A stretch of 64,000 bases of DNA from Cristatella mucedo (lineage: Eukaryota; Bryozoa; Phylactolaemata; Cristatellidae). This document shows, one piece after another, positions 12,018-24,619 of this stretch. The stretch covers positions 8,491,001-8,555,000 of the forward strand of contig WPIO01000006.1 in NCBI GenBank assembly GCA_009760855.2, given 5' to 3'. Position numbers and translations under genes: made by a program. Below the pieces are notes generated by a model that was not told where the DNA came from, searched no databases, and saw only the letters and a list, made by a program, of their open reading frames with translations. Within the stretch, counting starts at the first letter, position 1; the number at the start of each line of letters is the position of its first letter.

Positions 12018-13842
12018 GCGAAGGGCAGTGCTGAGAAGCAGAAACGGAGGACATGCATTGAATTAAAGAATGAAACTATTGCCGAGCTGGTTTGGCCCAG
12101 CGGTTATGGTGCTCACCCCGACCAAGGTCTGGCCGAGGTCGTGGGCTCGAGCCCCAAGGCATATGTGAAGCGCCCGAATAGAGATTATGTTCTCTTAGGG
12201 CGCAATGTAAAATGAATTTTGTATGGAAAAAACGTGACCTAGGTGTGCGTGTAGTCGACTTGGCGAAGTACTCCGAGCGTAGCGCTTGTACGATCTGCAC
12301 CAGCACCAAAGCTATAGGAGTCAGCTAAGGCTGTAACGCCAGCCAAGATAATTAAAGTAATTTCTAAATGGCGGAAGTTTATCCATAAATATATGGAGAA
12401 GCTGCTGATAGTGTGGTCGACGGAGAAACAGCTCTCAGGAGACGCCGTGAGGGAAACTCTAATCTGCGAGAAGGCACTAGCTATTTATGCCGATTTGCTG
12501 CAGCAGACCCCAGGCATTTCGATGGACGGGGCAGCGGCCGAGCCATTTAAAGAAAGTCGGGGCTGGTTAGCTAATTTTTAAAAGAGGACCGGAATTCACT
12601 CCGTTATCAGTCATGGTGAGCTAGCGAGCGTGGATAGGAAAGCAGCTGTGAATTACATCAAAACCTTTGCTGGAATCGTATCAGCAGACGGATATTTCCC
12701 AAGCAAATCTTCAGCTGTGACGAGACAGGCCTCTCGTGGAGGTAGATGCCAAAGAGGACCTATATAACATCAAAGGAGAAAAGGATGCTAGGTCACAAAC
12801 CCATGAAGGATAGGCCTCATTCTCGCACTGTGTGCCCCAATGTGAGCGGCGACTTCAAGATTAAGCTGCTGTTCATTTATCATTAGGAAAAGCCGAGACT
12901 GCCTTATTTATGTCACACTAAATTCTGAAAAAACTGCAGGTTATGTGGAAGGCAAACCCGAGGGCGGAGGGTGGACACTAGGCAGTTCTTAGTGGACTGG
13001 GTGAATTTGGTTTTTGGTCCTGTCGCTAAGAAATATCTCCAGTAAAATAATCTACCCCTGCAAGCCTTTCTCGTCCTGGACAATGCACCTGCACACTTAC
13101 ATAACCTCGAAGATGACATCTTTGAAGAGTTCAAGTTTATAAAGGTTTTCTGCCTTCCGACCAAAACCACTCCCATCTTGTAGCCCATGGACCAGCAGGT
13201 GATTTCTAATTTCAAGAAGCTCTTCACCAATCACTTGTTCCGACGCTGCTTTTGAGGTGACGGAGAGCGCGAACATCACCCAACGAGAGTTCTGGAAGGG
13301 CCACTATAACATGGCGACATGCCTCAGAATAATCGATATGGCCTGGCAGGGTGTTACAAAGAGGACTTTGGCCTCTGACAGGAAGAAGCCGTGGCCTGAA
13401 TATTTGTGCCTCAAACGTACTTAAAAAGACTCAAATCCGAAGCGACATTGGCGGAGGAAACTGTATTCATTGAAAAGTCCATGTGCCCGGACATGGGTGA
13501 GTGGGCATTAACAACGAGCTCATCGAGGAGCTCTCCGAGGAGCTGACAACGGATGAGCCAAAGGAGCTACAAACGCCGCAGCACGCGGAGGTTTTGAACG
13601 AAATATAAATAGGTGAGACGGAGGAGGTTATCTCTACAAGTGAGATGAAGGAAAAGCTGGGGATGTGGGAGAAACAATTAGGCTTTATTCAAAGGAAACG
13701 CCCAGATAAAGTTTCCGCTGAGCGTGCGACAGAGCTATTTGATGACACCTGCCTAGCTCATTTCAGGAACATTTTGAAAGGGAGGATGAAGCGGACCTTT
13801 GTTGACAGGTTTGTAGCGAAAACCCCTGCAGATAAGAGCTAG
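12018..13842 (+). pseudogene. Tigger transposase, inactivated
   Basis: Domains in order: a CENP-B-like N-terminal HTH start (KQKRRTCIELKN), interrupted by SINE1 at 12,081-12,222; HTH remainder (RVVDLAKYSER); a Tc5-type DNA-binding region (MEKLLIVWSTEKQLSGD, then SRGWLANF); and a DDE domain with the three acidic sites still visible in CDETG (about 12,716), VLDNAPAH (about 13,073) and MDQQVISNF (about 13,188). The family C-terminus follows (STSEMKEKLGMWEKQ, LAHFRNILKGR). In-frame stops near 12,579, 12,743 and 13,182 and several frameshifts show it is dead. Confidence 0.93.
12081..12222 (+). mobile_element. SINE1 (tRNA-derived) inserted in Tigger-1
   Basis: tRNA-like head (GAGCTGGTTTGGCCCAGCGG as A-box region; B box GGGCTCGAGCCC) and a tail with AGAGATTATGTTCTCTTAGG. 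It splits the N-terminal HTH of the transposase, so it is younger than the Tigger insertion. Confidence 0.9.
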
Positions 13843-14349
13843 GAAAATCCGGGCAAAAAGGGTGAAAATCGGCGAATAAAATTCGGATTTTAATTTCAGC
13901 CTTTCTCCTCTAACTCTATTAAAATCTTCAAGTCGTCTGATCTCCAAGTTACTCTTGTAAATTAGGATTAATAAAACCCACTTAGTTCAAAACATTATAT
14001 TGCATTGTTTTAAAACAATATTTATTGTTTATAAGTAAATTTCTTAATTTAGAAAACATGAAAAAACTGCAGCGATTTTTGGTGTTCCGGAACGAATTTT
14101 CACGGGAAAATTAATTTGACATGCGAGTAATTTCAGTTACGGGCTCCGGCACGGAACGAATTAAACTCGTAAGCCTACGTACCACTGTATATTGTATTGT
14201 TTAAATTTAATATAATAGTACACTGTATTGCTTGCTATGAAAATATAAATATATTTAATGTTAGCTTTGGAAAGTGCCAATACAATGACAATAGTATTAT
14301 TCCATGGCCTCCTTTCAAGCCATGGTGGACGTGTGGGTCAGCATAATAA

Positions 14350-14720
14350 TATTAACAATACATTCGATATAGCGCCCTCAGAGAACTCAATCTTTATCTA
14401 GGCATTTTACATTTGCTGCAAAGGAAACACGATCGAACAATTAGTGGTAGCATGCTTAATAAACAACAAGAATAAAACGATTAGGGGTGACGTGCAACAA
14501 GGTCAGCAGGCAAGTATAGTTAGCGGCAGCATGCACCGCATCAGCACGCATATGCACATAAAAGACGAATCGCAGGGCTCCACTAAATGCTGTGATAAAT
14601 AGATGCGCTTTACTTTCTTTTTAAATTTGGACCAGTCGGAGAAGTCGTGACTGTAGTTTGGACGCAGGTCGTGAGTGAGTTCCAAGCTTTGGGGGCGGGA
14701 GCATATGAGCTTTATTTTTT
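14350..14720 (-). mobile_element. LINE-B 3' end fragment
   Basis: Reversed LINE-B: ATT-type tail, terminal hairpin (GCGCCCTCAGAGAACTCAATC on the plus strand), then 3' UTR words (GGTTAGGGGTGACGTGC-like, GCATGCACCGCATCAGCACG). Confidence 0.8.
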
Positions 14721-16085
14721 AATCGTTGGTCAACCTTTGCTCATAGCTTTTTCAATCCGGGCAAAAATGTACAAGACGTTCGCATGTCATCAGCAGCCAG
14801 CTTCGCGCTCTCGCGTGAAATCGCAAGCTCTTGTTTTTTAAGCTTCGTACATTGGATGTCACCGTGTCACAATGCCACCGCGTCTGAGCTATAAGCAAGG
14901 CCAGCACCAGTGCTACGTGCGTCACCTGATCGCATTCGTCAGCTTCCGGATAAGCAGAATTAACGCAGGCGTGACGGCGCCGACCTCGCTATCCACTCCC
15001 TAAGCCTACTCAAACGCCCTAAGTGAACTCGCTGCACGCGTGACGTCGGGCCCAGGAGGGCGTATGACGTCCAACAAGCTCGCACTGCGTTCGCTTGGTG
15101 CACGGCTCAGCGGCGGCTGTGTCTGCGTCAAAACTGTGCCGAAGTTAAGGCACACGCCCGCCTCAATTGTGCACGATCCCGGAGAGGGAATGACATGAAG
15201 ATTATTATTAACTGCGAAGACTTCTCGCCGACCTGCACAGGCTACTAGCAACGGATCGACTTATTATTTACTCCGTGGCGCGATGGTGAGTAGCGCAAGC
15301 CAGTAAGGGAGTTCCGCCCTTATTGGTGACGAGCAGGAAACGCGAGGAAGCTGCTGGTGACGAGGGGGCGGAGGGTCGGGGCGGGGCGGGCGCCCTGCTT
15401 TCTGACAGCAGATATGGATGGACGCCCACTCGAGATATAACTGTGCGGGGACTCCTAAGCCAGCTAATTCGCGACCGCACCCTCGCAGGCAAACTGTGGA
15501 AGCGCGCTGCTGGTTTGCTTGTCCCTGATAACGAAGCGGACCTGAGCTGACAACGATAGCCGTTTGGATGGGCTCGTGTAAATTTCCTAACGCAGTCACG
15601 ATTTGCAGAAAGTAAGGTAGTATGCAAACAAGGAGCCACATCTTGTTTACAAGTAATCAAAAATACAGTAACAACTGCTCGGATCACACCTTAACATTTG
15701 AAAAAAGTGGTATTTTTGGTCTCATTCTTGTATCACTGTATATGGAAAATCGGACATTTTTAAAGAATGTCTGATCAGGCCAACGTAATAAACTAGGAGG
15801 CTGACAACCAGGATAGAGATTAATAGAGATTGGGTTGAGATTTGCAAAGCGCTGGACGGCCAAATAAGAAATATCGTAGCTTTAGAAAGACAGAAACGGG
15901 AGCAACTGACACTACAATTCTTCATTTTAAATGGAATTCGGAGAAATAACATGAAGCTTCGGAGAAATAATTTGAAGCTTGTTAAATAATTAATGTTAGC
16001 ATGCCGTCTTTCTGTCGACATCGAACGATGCAGCTGAACGGAGGAATCTAATTGTCTAGATGAGTTCGCTCGCTTTGCTTTGATA
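14721..16085. other. Unidentified stretch
   Basis: Moderately GC-rich at 14,880-15,560, with overlapping frames on both strands (75-139 codons) that share no domain signature. I assign nothing here. Confidence 0.45.
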
Positions 16086-16089
16086 AATG

Positions 16090-16870
16090 CAAGTAATAAT
16101 AATAATAATAATAATAATAATGCACTGGATAAAGCGCCCTCAGAGACCTCAATCTCTTTCTAGACGCTTTACATTTGCTGCAAAGGGAAACGCGATTGAA
16201 TGGTTAGTATTATAGTACTTGATAAACAACATGAATAACATGGTTAGGGGTGACGTGCACAGGGTTAGCATGCAAATGTTGTTAGTGGCAGTATGCACAG
16301 TGTCAGCACGCATAAGCACACGAAGGACAAATCACAGGGACCAACTAAATGCTGCCCTAAATAGGTGTGTTTTTACTTTCTTTTCAAATGTGGTCAAATC
16401 AGGGAATGTTCTGACGCAAGTCGGGAGGGAGTTCCAGGCTTAGGGAGCGTACTAACTAAATGCCCAGTCTCCAAAGAATTTGAGGTTTTTACGAGGTAGT
16501 GGTAAACTGTTGGATTCCGAAAAGCGGGTGGTGCTATACTTGGCCTGGTGAAAGAGTAGATCTGAGAGACATGGCTTGAGCCAAAGAATAAAGTGACCTA
16601 AAAGGAAGCTACAAAACTTTATAGTCAATCAGTTGCTTGACTGGTAGCCAGTGCAGGTCGGCGAGAAGTGGTGTGATGTGGCAACTGCGACGCTCACGAT
16701 AGACAAGCCTAGCTGCCGTGTTTTGCAAGAGCTGTAATCGCCTGATTGCACATGCCGGTAGGTCAGCAAGCAGTGAGGTACAGAAGTCAAGACGGTCAAG
16801 AAGTAACAATTCAATTCTAGATATTACCACTTTTTTGCCCGGCCAGAAATCGTCAACTATCAAATCTTAA
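16090..16870 (-). mobile_element. LINE-B 3' part with RT C-terminal block
   Basis: The best 3' reference for LINE-B. On the plus strand it begins with a (TAA)n tract, then the reversed terminal hairpin and the 3' UTR. The ORF C-terminus follows on the minus strand: RLDFCTSLLADLPACAIRR, NTAARLVYRERRSCHITP and LLADLHWLPVKQLIDYKVL. This block is typical of CR1/L2-like LINEs. It is truncated 5' at about 16,870. Confidence 0.9.
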
Positions 16871-18048
16871 GCATAATTCTGAATATGAAAATATGCTTGT
16901 AGGACGATGAAGTTAATCTGAGAAAATCATCAGTGTTCTTTGAAACAAGCTATTTTCTCTCAATACATCATGGTAGGGCGGGTCGGTTCACATGGCCTAG
17001 CATGACCGCTCAGCCTCTCATATATTATTCTGATCGTTTTATGACCGCATCATTTACATAACTATTTTTCAATTTATTGTCATTATTTAACAGTTATTTT
17101 ATGCTATAATTTTGAAATATTACGCAATCACTACAATGTAACACCATTTTCTTGGCACGTCAATTGAGCCCTGACTTAAATGCATGAACACCCAGGGTTT
17201 ATTCTCTAATTTGTGTGACCTCTGTTATAAGATAAATCCTTCCAGACTAAATTACCTGCTGAAATGAGCTCGGCGCCGTGCAGACAGGTGAACTTGAAAT
17301 TAATTTGGTAAGACCGCTGGAGTCTGAATGATAAAGCTGTGTGTAGTTCTGAAAAAACTAAATAAGCCCTGTAGCTGTCGCACTTGTCGGTAATCAACAG
17401 GCGCAAATAAAAGAATCAGGCAATACACAATCTGATTCTGTCAAGCTAGTCTGAATTTGGAGGCTTGAAAGATTCAGGGTGTGTATGTATTAACTTTCGC
17501 ATACGTTTAAAGCGATGATGGTTCTGAGGTGGTTTATAATAGAGTCATTGAGGCAAGATGTTGGTTAGAAGCCCTTCCTTTTAGCGACGACGATTGTAGA
17601 AAAATAGAATAGTGTTGTTATTTGAGGCTTTAATGTTCTTCGGTAAACTTAAAAAGTGGCTATCTAAGCCAATGATAGCTCAACTCATAAATTAGAGTAC
17701 ACAGTAGGATGCCCAGATTGTTCCTGTGAGTCTACTGGTAAGTGACATTTTCGAAACGTGACTTTTTTGCTATTAGTTTTCAGAGTGAAGAGAATTATGT
17801 TCACTGTTTCTGAGAATTTTGAAACTGATACGATATTAACAGGCGAAGAGAAAGCCTAAAGCACTGCTACTTTGTAGATTTAAAGTGCAGGAAGTCCTCA
17901 AGTGAGAATAAAGTAAGAGGATACTTGTAAAAAAAACTATTAGCATCAAGAGCATTTACTTTAGAAAGAAAAACTACATAGAATCAACCAATATTTCTTA
18001 GTTTAAATATTTGGGGTCGCATGGCTGCCCGACAATGACATTTGCTAC

Positions 18049-18050
<2 letters not shown>
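16871..18050. other. Unidentified AT-rich stretch
   Basis: No gene or repeat recognised in about 1.2 kb; the open frames are short. Confidence 0.5.

Positions 18051-18051
<1 letters not shown>

Positions 18052-18084
<33 letters not shown>
18052..18084 (+). repeat. (TA)n microsatellite
   Basis: About 16 TA units, directly upstream of a LINE-B fragment. Confidence 0.95.
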
Positions 18085-18087
<3 letters not shown>

Positions 18088-18109
18088 GGTATAGCTGGTG
18101 CAAAATTCT

Positions 18110-18755
18110 GTGGCTAAGCTTTTCTATCTTGAGCATCGCAGTTGCCACATTATACCGCTTCTGGCTGATCTGCACTGGCTCTCAGTCAAGTAAAGCATCG
18201 ACTTCAAGGCTTTTGTCACTCACTTTTAGGTTCCTTCATTCTTTGGCTCCAGCCTACCTATAAGATCTACTGCCTCATCAGGCTAAGCATCGTACCGCGT
18301 GCTTTTCAGAATCCAACTGTCTACCTTTACCTCATAAAAATCTCGAATCCTTTGGAGACCGTGCGTGTATATCGTACGTTCCAAAAGCCTAGAACTCACT
18401 CCCGACTTGCGTTCCGACATCTCCTGATTTAACCACATTTAAAAAGAAAATCCATCTTTTTTGTACTTATGCTTGCTGATACTGTGCACGCTTCAACTAA
18501 CCATACTTGCAAGCTGACCCTACGCATTTCACCCCTAGCCAAGTTATTCTTGTTTTCTAATGAGCTTGCTGCCACTAACCATACTTGCATGCTGACCCGG
18601 CGCATATCACCCCTAGCCAAGTTATTCTTGTTGATTAATGAGCATGAGCTGCCAGTAACCATTCGGTCGATCTTCGTGTGCTGCAAATGTAAATGGCCTA
18701 GAAAGAGACTGAGTTCTCTGAGGGCGCTTTACAAAATGCATAATAATTATTATTT
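18110..18755 (+). mobile_element. LINE-B 3' part
   Basis: Plus-strand LINE-B from near the CHITP and LHWLPVKQ block through the 3' UTR. The word CACTAACCATACTTGCATGC and the stretch after it occur twice, so about 80 bp are tandemly repeated. It ends in the terminal hairpin (AGAGACTGAGTTCTCTGAGG) and an AATAATTATTATT tail. Confidence 0.85.
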
Positions 18756-19854
18756 ATATTTCAGAAATATTAATGATCGATAGACATCAGTGTTTCCTAC
18801 ACATACGGCCTTTTAACTATTCCACACCATCGTATCGTACGATCAAAAGTACTGAAAAAATTATAGCCAAATTCACTATGATATTACATAAGTGACATCG
18901 GCGGGAAAGTCTCCGTTGGCTTATGCTAAAATCTCAGTGCTCTACATCAGTCAGATTAAAATTGCCGAAATTGTATTAGCATTTCTTGAATAAAAATGAA
19001 TCGGAACCGGTAAAGTCGTACTCTTTAGATAGGCGGACGTCCGCGGCCATTCGAATAGACTGCTCGACGACGCTACGACTACGGCCACCTCTTCTTCAGG
19101 TACTTGCTGCGGGCTCTTCGTTTTGCTGCCACTTCGGCCGTACCTGTGACTGGTACTTCAGGCTTTGCTGCGTCTATGCCAGTCGTTGGCCACGATTTCA
19201 GGTTCAGCCGCAACCCACATTAGCTGCGGTCGGCAAGATCTAGCGCTCTTACTAGCTAGCTTTGCATTGGCGACCTAAGAAAATTAATTTAGGAGCAGCC
19301 GAAGGGCGTTTGTAGTGCAATTATTTTCCTACACTCTATGCGAAGCTAAGCGCACCATAGGTTTGCATCTTCTTCCAGCTTGTCGGGATTTCATTTTTTG
19401 CAATGGCAAGATAATGCAAAACGGCAAATTTGTACATTCCAGTGGTTCATTGAGCTCGGGTTTCAATGAGCAAATGCAGGCGTTTTACTTGCAGCGCTCG
19501 CTAGCTGCACCACTTTAGTTACTGACAAGAAGCACTGGGAATAGCTCTAAGGGTCCAGGTAGGTGAATGGTACTGGTTGTATTTGATCAGTTCTTTAAAT
19601 AGGTCCCGAATACTACCGACTATCGACAAGCCACGTCCCTGAGGCTACGAATCGGCTTCCTGATGTAAAGAATAACATGCTGCACCAGCGGCCTGATTGG
19701 TTGGTAAAGTTCGTGCTGCTTACTGCTGGGCTGAGGCTCAGTAGCAAAATATTAATTGTTGTGCCGAATGCTAGAGGTTTGCTGCGATTTATTCAAAAAA
19801 TGCCACAGCACTATAAATTCGCTACTTTTGCACGCTGCAGAAACTAATAATAAT
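18756..19854. other. Unidentified stretch
   Basis: No gene recognised. Short plus frames at 18,986-19,243 and 19,315-19,518 have no domain signature. Confidence 0.45.
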
Positions 19855-21250
19855 TGTATTAATAATAATACAATTTTATGGCACCCTCAGAGAACTTAAT
19901 CTCTTTCTGAGCACCTTACATATGTTGTAAAGGGAGCATTGGCTTTGAGAACATAAGAACTAAAAGCACAGTATCCTAAGGTTTAGGGTTTCATATGAGA
20001 TGTGGGTATACGATTAGATTCCGAAATGCTACAGATACGATGCTTAGCTTGGTGCGGGAGATCTGATAGGTAGGCGAGAGCCAAATACAGAAGGTACCTA
20101 AAAGTATTGAAACCCAGTGCTAGCCGGCGACAAGTGGTGCCATGAAGCAATTGCGACGCTCAAGACGGACATTTCTAGGTGCAGAGTTTTGCGCCAGCTG
20201 TAAACACCTGATTGCACAGGCCGGAAGACCAGCAAGCAGTGAATTAAAGAAGTCGAGACGAGATTTCACAGCTGTAGTAAACCCATTTAGATGTAGTATT
20301 TCTGTCCACGTTGATCCGAATTTTAGCAATGTTACTTAGCTTACAGTAGGCAGACTTGACTGTGGAGCTTATGAGGTCGTAAAAGGATATGTTACTTTGG
20401 AATAGGACACTCAGATTTCGTGCAGATACTACCAGAGATATACCGGTGAGCCAATTTTGAGTGTTAAGCTTTCCCATTTCTGAATCGCACTTGGTTTGCC
20501 GATAACTAGTAAGTCGGTTTTATCATCATCAAAACTAGACAACGTTTGCCGCCATCCAGGTGTGGATATCCAAAATAAATGTAGCAAGGAGTTAAAAGAT
20601 TTCGTGCTGTAGAGCTGGGAAGGATCAAAGCATATTTACAGCTGTCATCTTCATAGAAGTGAAAGCCTAGATTGTGCTTGGCGATCGAAAAACGTTTCAG
20701 GGATGTAAAATGCACTCAACGAGAGTTCTTCCTGTACCCTTTGCATACGGTGTAAGTTAATACCGTGACCTTTAAGGATGTGTCAACATTGAATGCAATT
20801 TTATTCATAATTATCGAGTGTGTATAATTAAAAATTCCAATAGCTTCTCAACAGGCAACAGAGCACAGTTTTTTGATTGCTAAATGATATCACATGACAA
20901 CTACCGTTCATTATAATTGCTCATTGGAGATCTGCTTTCGGAAAATTACGTTTAGGCGCACAGTATAAGTCTGCAAAAGACGAAGCAGCAGGGAATAAAA
21001 AAATTTGCAATCTCTGATGATAATAACTCCTTGGTCATGACAGCACATTCGTATTAAACTTCTTAAAATTTATGGCGGATAAGCAAACGAGGGGTCACCC
21101 GAAACACTGATCAGTAGAACGCATCTAATGTCTTGCAATGATTTCGTGTTATCGTCGTCAATGTCGCTGAGTCTAGGGAAGATGACGTAAGCTCTAATGT
21201 TGTTGGGAAAGAATTTAGCTTTGATTAGTTGTCGACTTTCATCGTTTGCA
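19855..21250 (-). mobile_element. LINE-B copy with deleted RT and endonuclease remnants
   Basis: From the left: ATT-type tail and terminal hairpin, then on the minus strand the C-terminal block (SRLDFFNSLLAGLPACAIR), a YADD-type region (GFHFYEDDSCKYAL; the first residue of the motif is E-shifted), and near 21,070-21,235 an open stretch (KAKFFPNNIRAYVIFPRL, then SLQDIRCVLL). The last may be the end of the AP-endonuclease domain, but I am not sure of that. Internal deletions and stops are present. Confidence 0.7.
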
Positions 21251-21900
21251 AGTGCTCATTGAAGTTTAACAGCTTTGAAGAGCCGGCAGGGCAGCAGGCT
21301 GGCTAGTCCCACCTACCAGCGTGTAAGTGCCAGCTCAAGTGATCAATGTGCACTAAGTTTATGTGTGGTGCTCGCTTGATAGCCATTTCCTATGCTGTCC
21401 GTCCATCAGTGCAGATGTCTGCGGACTTATGGACAGACGGCCTTGGAGTATAGTAAAATCTCTACATAAATTAAGTAAGAAAATCATCAAACGTGTCTTC
21501 GGAAATTACTACTTTTGGACTATCGGTTTGACCCAGCGATATATTCACAATGTACAGTAGGATTGCCTGTAATGTGTTAATACTTCATAAGCATGTAGTG
21601 CATATTACTATGACAAACCACTATACTATTCATTCGAAAACCTTGTCACACTCACAAATTGAAAAATGTAACCCTCAAAATGGGCTTGGCCAGCATATCT
21701 CCTTTGTCATCTGCAGACGATCTCAGAGTTCTGTTCCAATATGACCTCCAACTAGATTACCAAATCAGCTCCACGGTAAAGTGTGGCTGTTTCAGCTACG
21801 CGCCATTTCAAAATTAGAGGCGGCTTAGACTACATGGATTGGATTACGAGGTCACTGTGAGCTATCGCGAAGCTTCCATTCTTTTTTGTCCTAGTTACTC
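21251..21900. other. Unidentified stretch
   Basis: Nothing recognised; the open frames are short. Confidence 0.5.
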
Positions 21901-21903
21901 GAA

Positions 21904-22027
21904 GATCTGGTTTGGTCCAGCGGTTAAGGTGCTCGCCCCCGACCAAGGTCTCGCTGAGGTCGTGGGCTCGAGCCCGGAGGCAAAGGTGAAGCGCCTGAAT
22001 AGAGATAAGGTACTCTTGGGGCGCTAT

Positions 22028-22031
<4 letters not shown>
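21904..22031 (+). mobile_element. SINE1 (tRNA-derived)
   Basis: Well-preserved SINE1: TGGTTTGGTCCAGCGGTTAA head, B box GGGCTCGAGCCC, then GCGCCTGAATAGAGATAAGG and GGGGCGCTATACAAAT. It runs straight into a (TA)n tract, which is the SINE tail. Confidence 0.92.

Positions 22032-22070
<39 letters not shown>
22032..22070 (+). repeat. (TA)n tail of SINE1
   Basis: About 19 TA units following the SINE1 body. Other SINE1 copies have only a short ATATATA here, so this tail has expanded. Confidence 0.93.
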
Positions 22071-22072
<2 letters not shown>

Positions 22073-24615
22073 ATTGCGGCTCAGCAGCTTGTGGAACGCA
22101 TTGACACGTATGAGTAGTCAGAAAAAATCCAGTTGGGTCTCAAACGATACCTCTAGTAGCTGGAACTGGTTTACTCGGTGCGACCAACTTTCTGGGTCGC
22201 AACGACGATGGTCACACCAACGTTCTAGTCTGGCACAAAATATTTAAAAGCTGCATACGACACTATTAATCACAACATACTGGTATCTCGGTCCGTCTTA
22301 AGCCAATGAACTCGTGACCCCTTTGTGACGACGATCGGGCTAGCACCAGTAGCGCTGTAGGCGCAGCCTCCTTCAAATTGTGTACCCGGCGCACCAAGCC
22401 GGCACTCGGGAGTAGGCTGCACAGCTTGGTAAGCGGCGGAATACGCCTCCTTCTCAGCCGAGCGTGAGATGTTACACTTTGATACCAGCACGTGGTACCA
22501 TGACAAATTCTAGGTAGGATACCGAGATTAGTAAGTCCGTCGGGGAGCGGATTGCTGGCTCTAGGGCCTCTAACTTGAATCCATTGAAGTGAAAGTTTGA
22601 TCGACAGTACGAGCTTCTTTTTAATTTTCGGAATAGGAACGCTAAAGTAAGCCAACAGCGTAACCGCACGATATGAGCCTTGCTGAGTGGCAAGTAGTGG
22701 CAGCAGCAGCAACTCAAGCTCTGGCGAAGCGTCCGGCGGAGCGAATGTGACGGAAGCCTGAAACGGACGACTGCAGAGATGGTGCAGCTGGGAGCTGGCG
22801 CAGATAGAGCAGCTGAAAGCTAGTGCTGAAGCAAGCTCAGGTGCGATCGCCATCGCAGGCAGCGCCACCAATGATGCTTACTTCGTATTTCTTCACACAG
22901 ATTTGACCGGTTTCAATTCTGCTTTCAATGTGGTTGTGCGGCGTTTTTCCTGTGAAAAGGCTGAATCCGTGATACCCTGTGATACCCCCCCCCCAGGCAG
23001 GGGGCTAAGGGTTCGACAAAACCAACATACTCCGACAGTAGGGTTTTCGCATAGGAGCACGAAGTTTTTGACGAACCAAAGCAAGTGACTGGTTTATCTT
23101 TGTTTCAAGCAGAAACGACGTTGACAAATACATTTGCTTCCGGGGTTTAGGTCACGTTTAGATCTCAGGTCAGATTTTAGGTCAGGTTTAGATGTGAGGC
23201 GCACATTTGCAGACTCGTGTGCAGAAGAAGAAAGGCGAGACGACCATTTACTCGCCGTATCATCTCCGCTACAAAGCAGAGATGATACGGCGAGTCTGCC
23301 ACCCGACAGCCGTAGCTACGTACGATAGTGTCACATTTTATAAATGGCCTGCAGACGAAACTCAGGTCATTCGTACGTTTTTGCAAATAATTCGCCTCAC
23401 AAAAGGGAGGCGCCAGAGAGAACCGACAGACCACAGACGTCGCCACCGCGGCTGTGCGTGCGGGTAGGTGGAGGCATTGCGGAGGTGCAGGCTTTGAGAG
23501 CAGAGGTCAGCAGCTCGCTACGTATGGTTTCTGAACTCAGCAGTCTGGTTCGTCGCCCTAAGCAGTCGAGCCTCCACCGCCGTCGCGGCTCAACTGCAGG
23601 CGTCATCCAATTGGCCAGCCTAGTCGAGAGGTAATTCAATTAAGGGGATTTAGATTACTGAGAGGAAGCCGTTCGCTAAGTCTGGTGACATTGTATTATA
23701 CATTTCAACCGCCGGGTCATTGTGCTACTTCGTGCCGCCACTCTCTCCCTCGTCTTTCACCCCCCCTCACGAGCTGAGAGAAGCGCTGATGGGGCGGGAG
23801 TCGGGCCGAGCGGGCCGGCGACTGCTTTAGAGCGCTGCAGAGCGAGAGCAGTAAGAGGAGGAGGAGGAGGACAGCTATTTCTTGCTGGGACCGACTCGTT
23901 CAGCCGCCAAGCCTCCTAGGGTTCTAGCGCTCGCTCAGGTTCTAGCGCTTCAAGGCAGCGACCTGCGACCGGTCTGCGGCCAGCGTGTGTCGGTCGGTCG
24001 GTCGGTGCCCGCCGTACTAAAACTTAACGGCTTCGAAACTACAGCGTCGCCAGACTCGGGCTCTGGCGCTTCTCTCTTTGACGCAGGAAATCGCTGGCGC
24101 GACGGTGTTAAATCCCGCCAATAGCGCAGCGGCCTCTTCGTCGGGCATGGCTGAGCCAACGATTCTGGGCACGCTCCGACCGATCCCGCTAGAAAAGGTG
24201 CAGCACTAGCAGCCTCGCATTTCCGGTTGCCAGAATTTTGTCTACTGCCAGGCACCAACCGCCTTTAGGGCAAAGTGGGAACTCGAAATCTTCAACTTCA
24301 GTGCCGCAGTGGCAGGTGGCTTAACTTTTCAGTTAGCAGGGACTTGCAGCAGGGGTGAGTGGCCTCAATATACTCGAGGCGCTGAGTCATTCGTGCCATA
24401 TTACTAGTACGGACGGTACTCCTACTGTGGGCGGTACCGTCGGTAACCCGCTTCAAAAAGAGGGAGGTCATCTGCCAATTTACAATACGTAGCCGCTAAA
24501 GGTGCGGTGGCGTTCGGGCGTGGCGGAAAGAGAGATAATGCGCAGCGGCTGCAGTGATGCAGACGGACGGGCCTGCATGCAAAAACAAAATACTAGCCAA
24601 TTTGACAGCTTCCTT
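22071..24615. other. Unidentified stretch, increasingly GC-rich
   Basis: Contains a 201-codon minus frame at 22,266-22,871 with no recognisable domain, a poly-C run near 22,987, imperfect GGTCAGRTTTAG repeats at 23,143-23,195, a strong hairpin at 23,250-23,295, and a CpG-rich segment from about 23,400. I cannot assign a gene. Confidence 0.4.
23250..23295. repeat. Perfect 17-bp inverted repeat (hairpin)
   Basis: ACTCGCCGTATCATCTC at 23,250-23,266 is exactly complementary to 23,279-23,295. Inside the arms, GCT/AGC can add three more pairs after one mismatch, leaving a 4-base ACAA loop. Symmetry stops abruptly outside the arms. Confidence 0.93.
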
Positions 24616-24619
24616 TACG

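Larger units (their letters stand above)
11294..14187 (+). mobile_element. Tigger-1: nearly full-length Tigger/pogo DNA transposon
   Basis: The terminal inverted repeats begin CAGTGGTACCTCGGCTTACG at 11,294 and, read on the other strand from 14,187, CAGTGGTACGTAGGCTTACG. A TA duplication flanks both ends (11,292-11,293 and 14,188-14,189). TA targets and CAGTGGTACCTCGG-type ends are typical of Tigger elements. At 2,894 bp, including a SINE1 insertion of about 140 bp, it is close to a complete autonomous element. It carries a broken transposase. Confidence 0.95.

Noticed and set aside
22266-22871. 201-codon minus frame, the longest unexplained open frame
   Set aside because: No motif, signal, splice context or family pattern is recognisable. 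At this length in GC-moderate DNA it can occur by chance.
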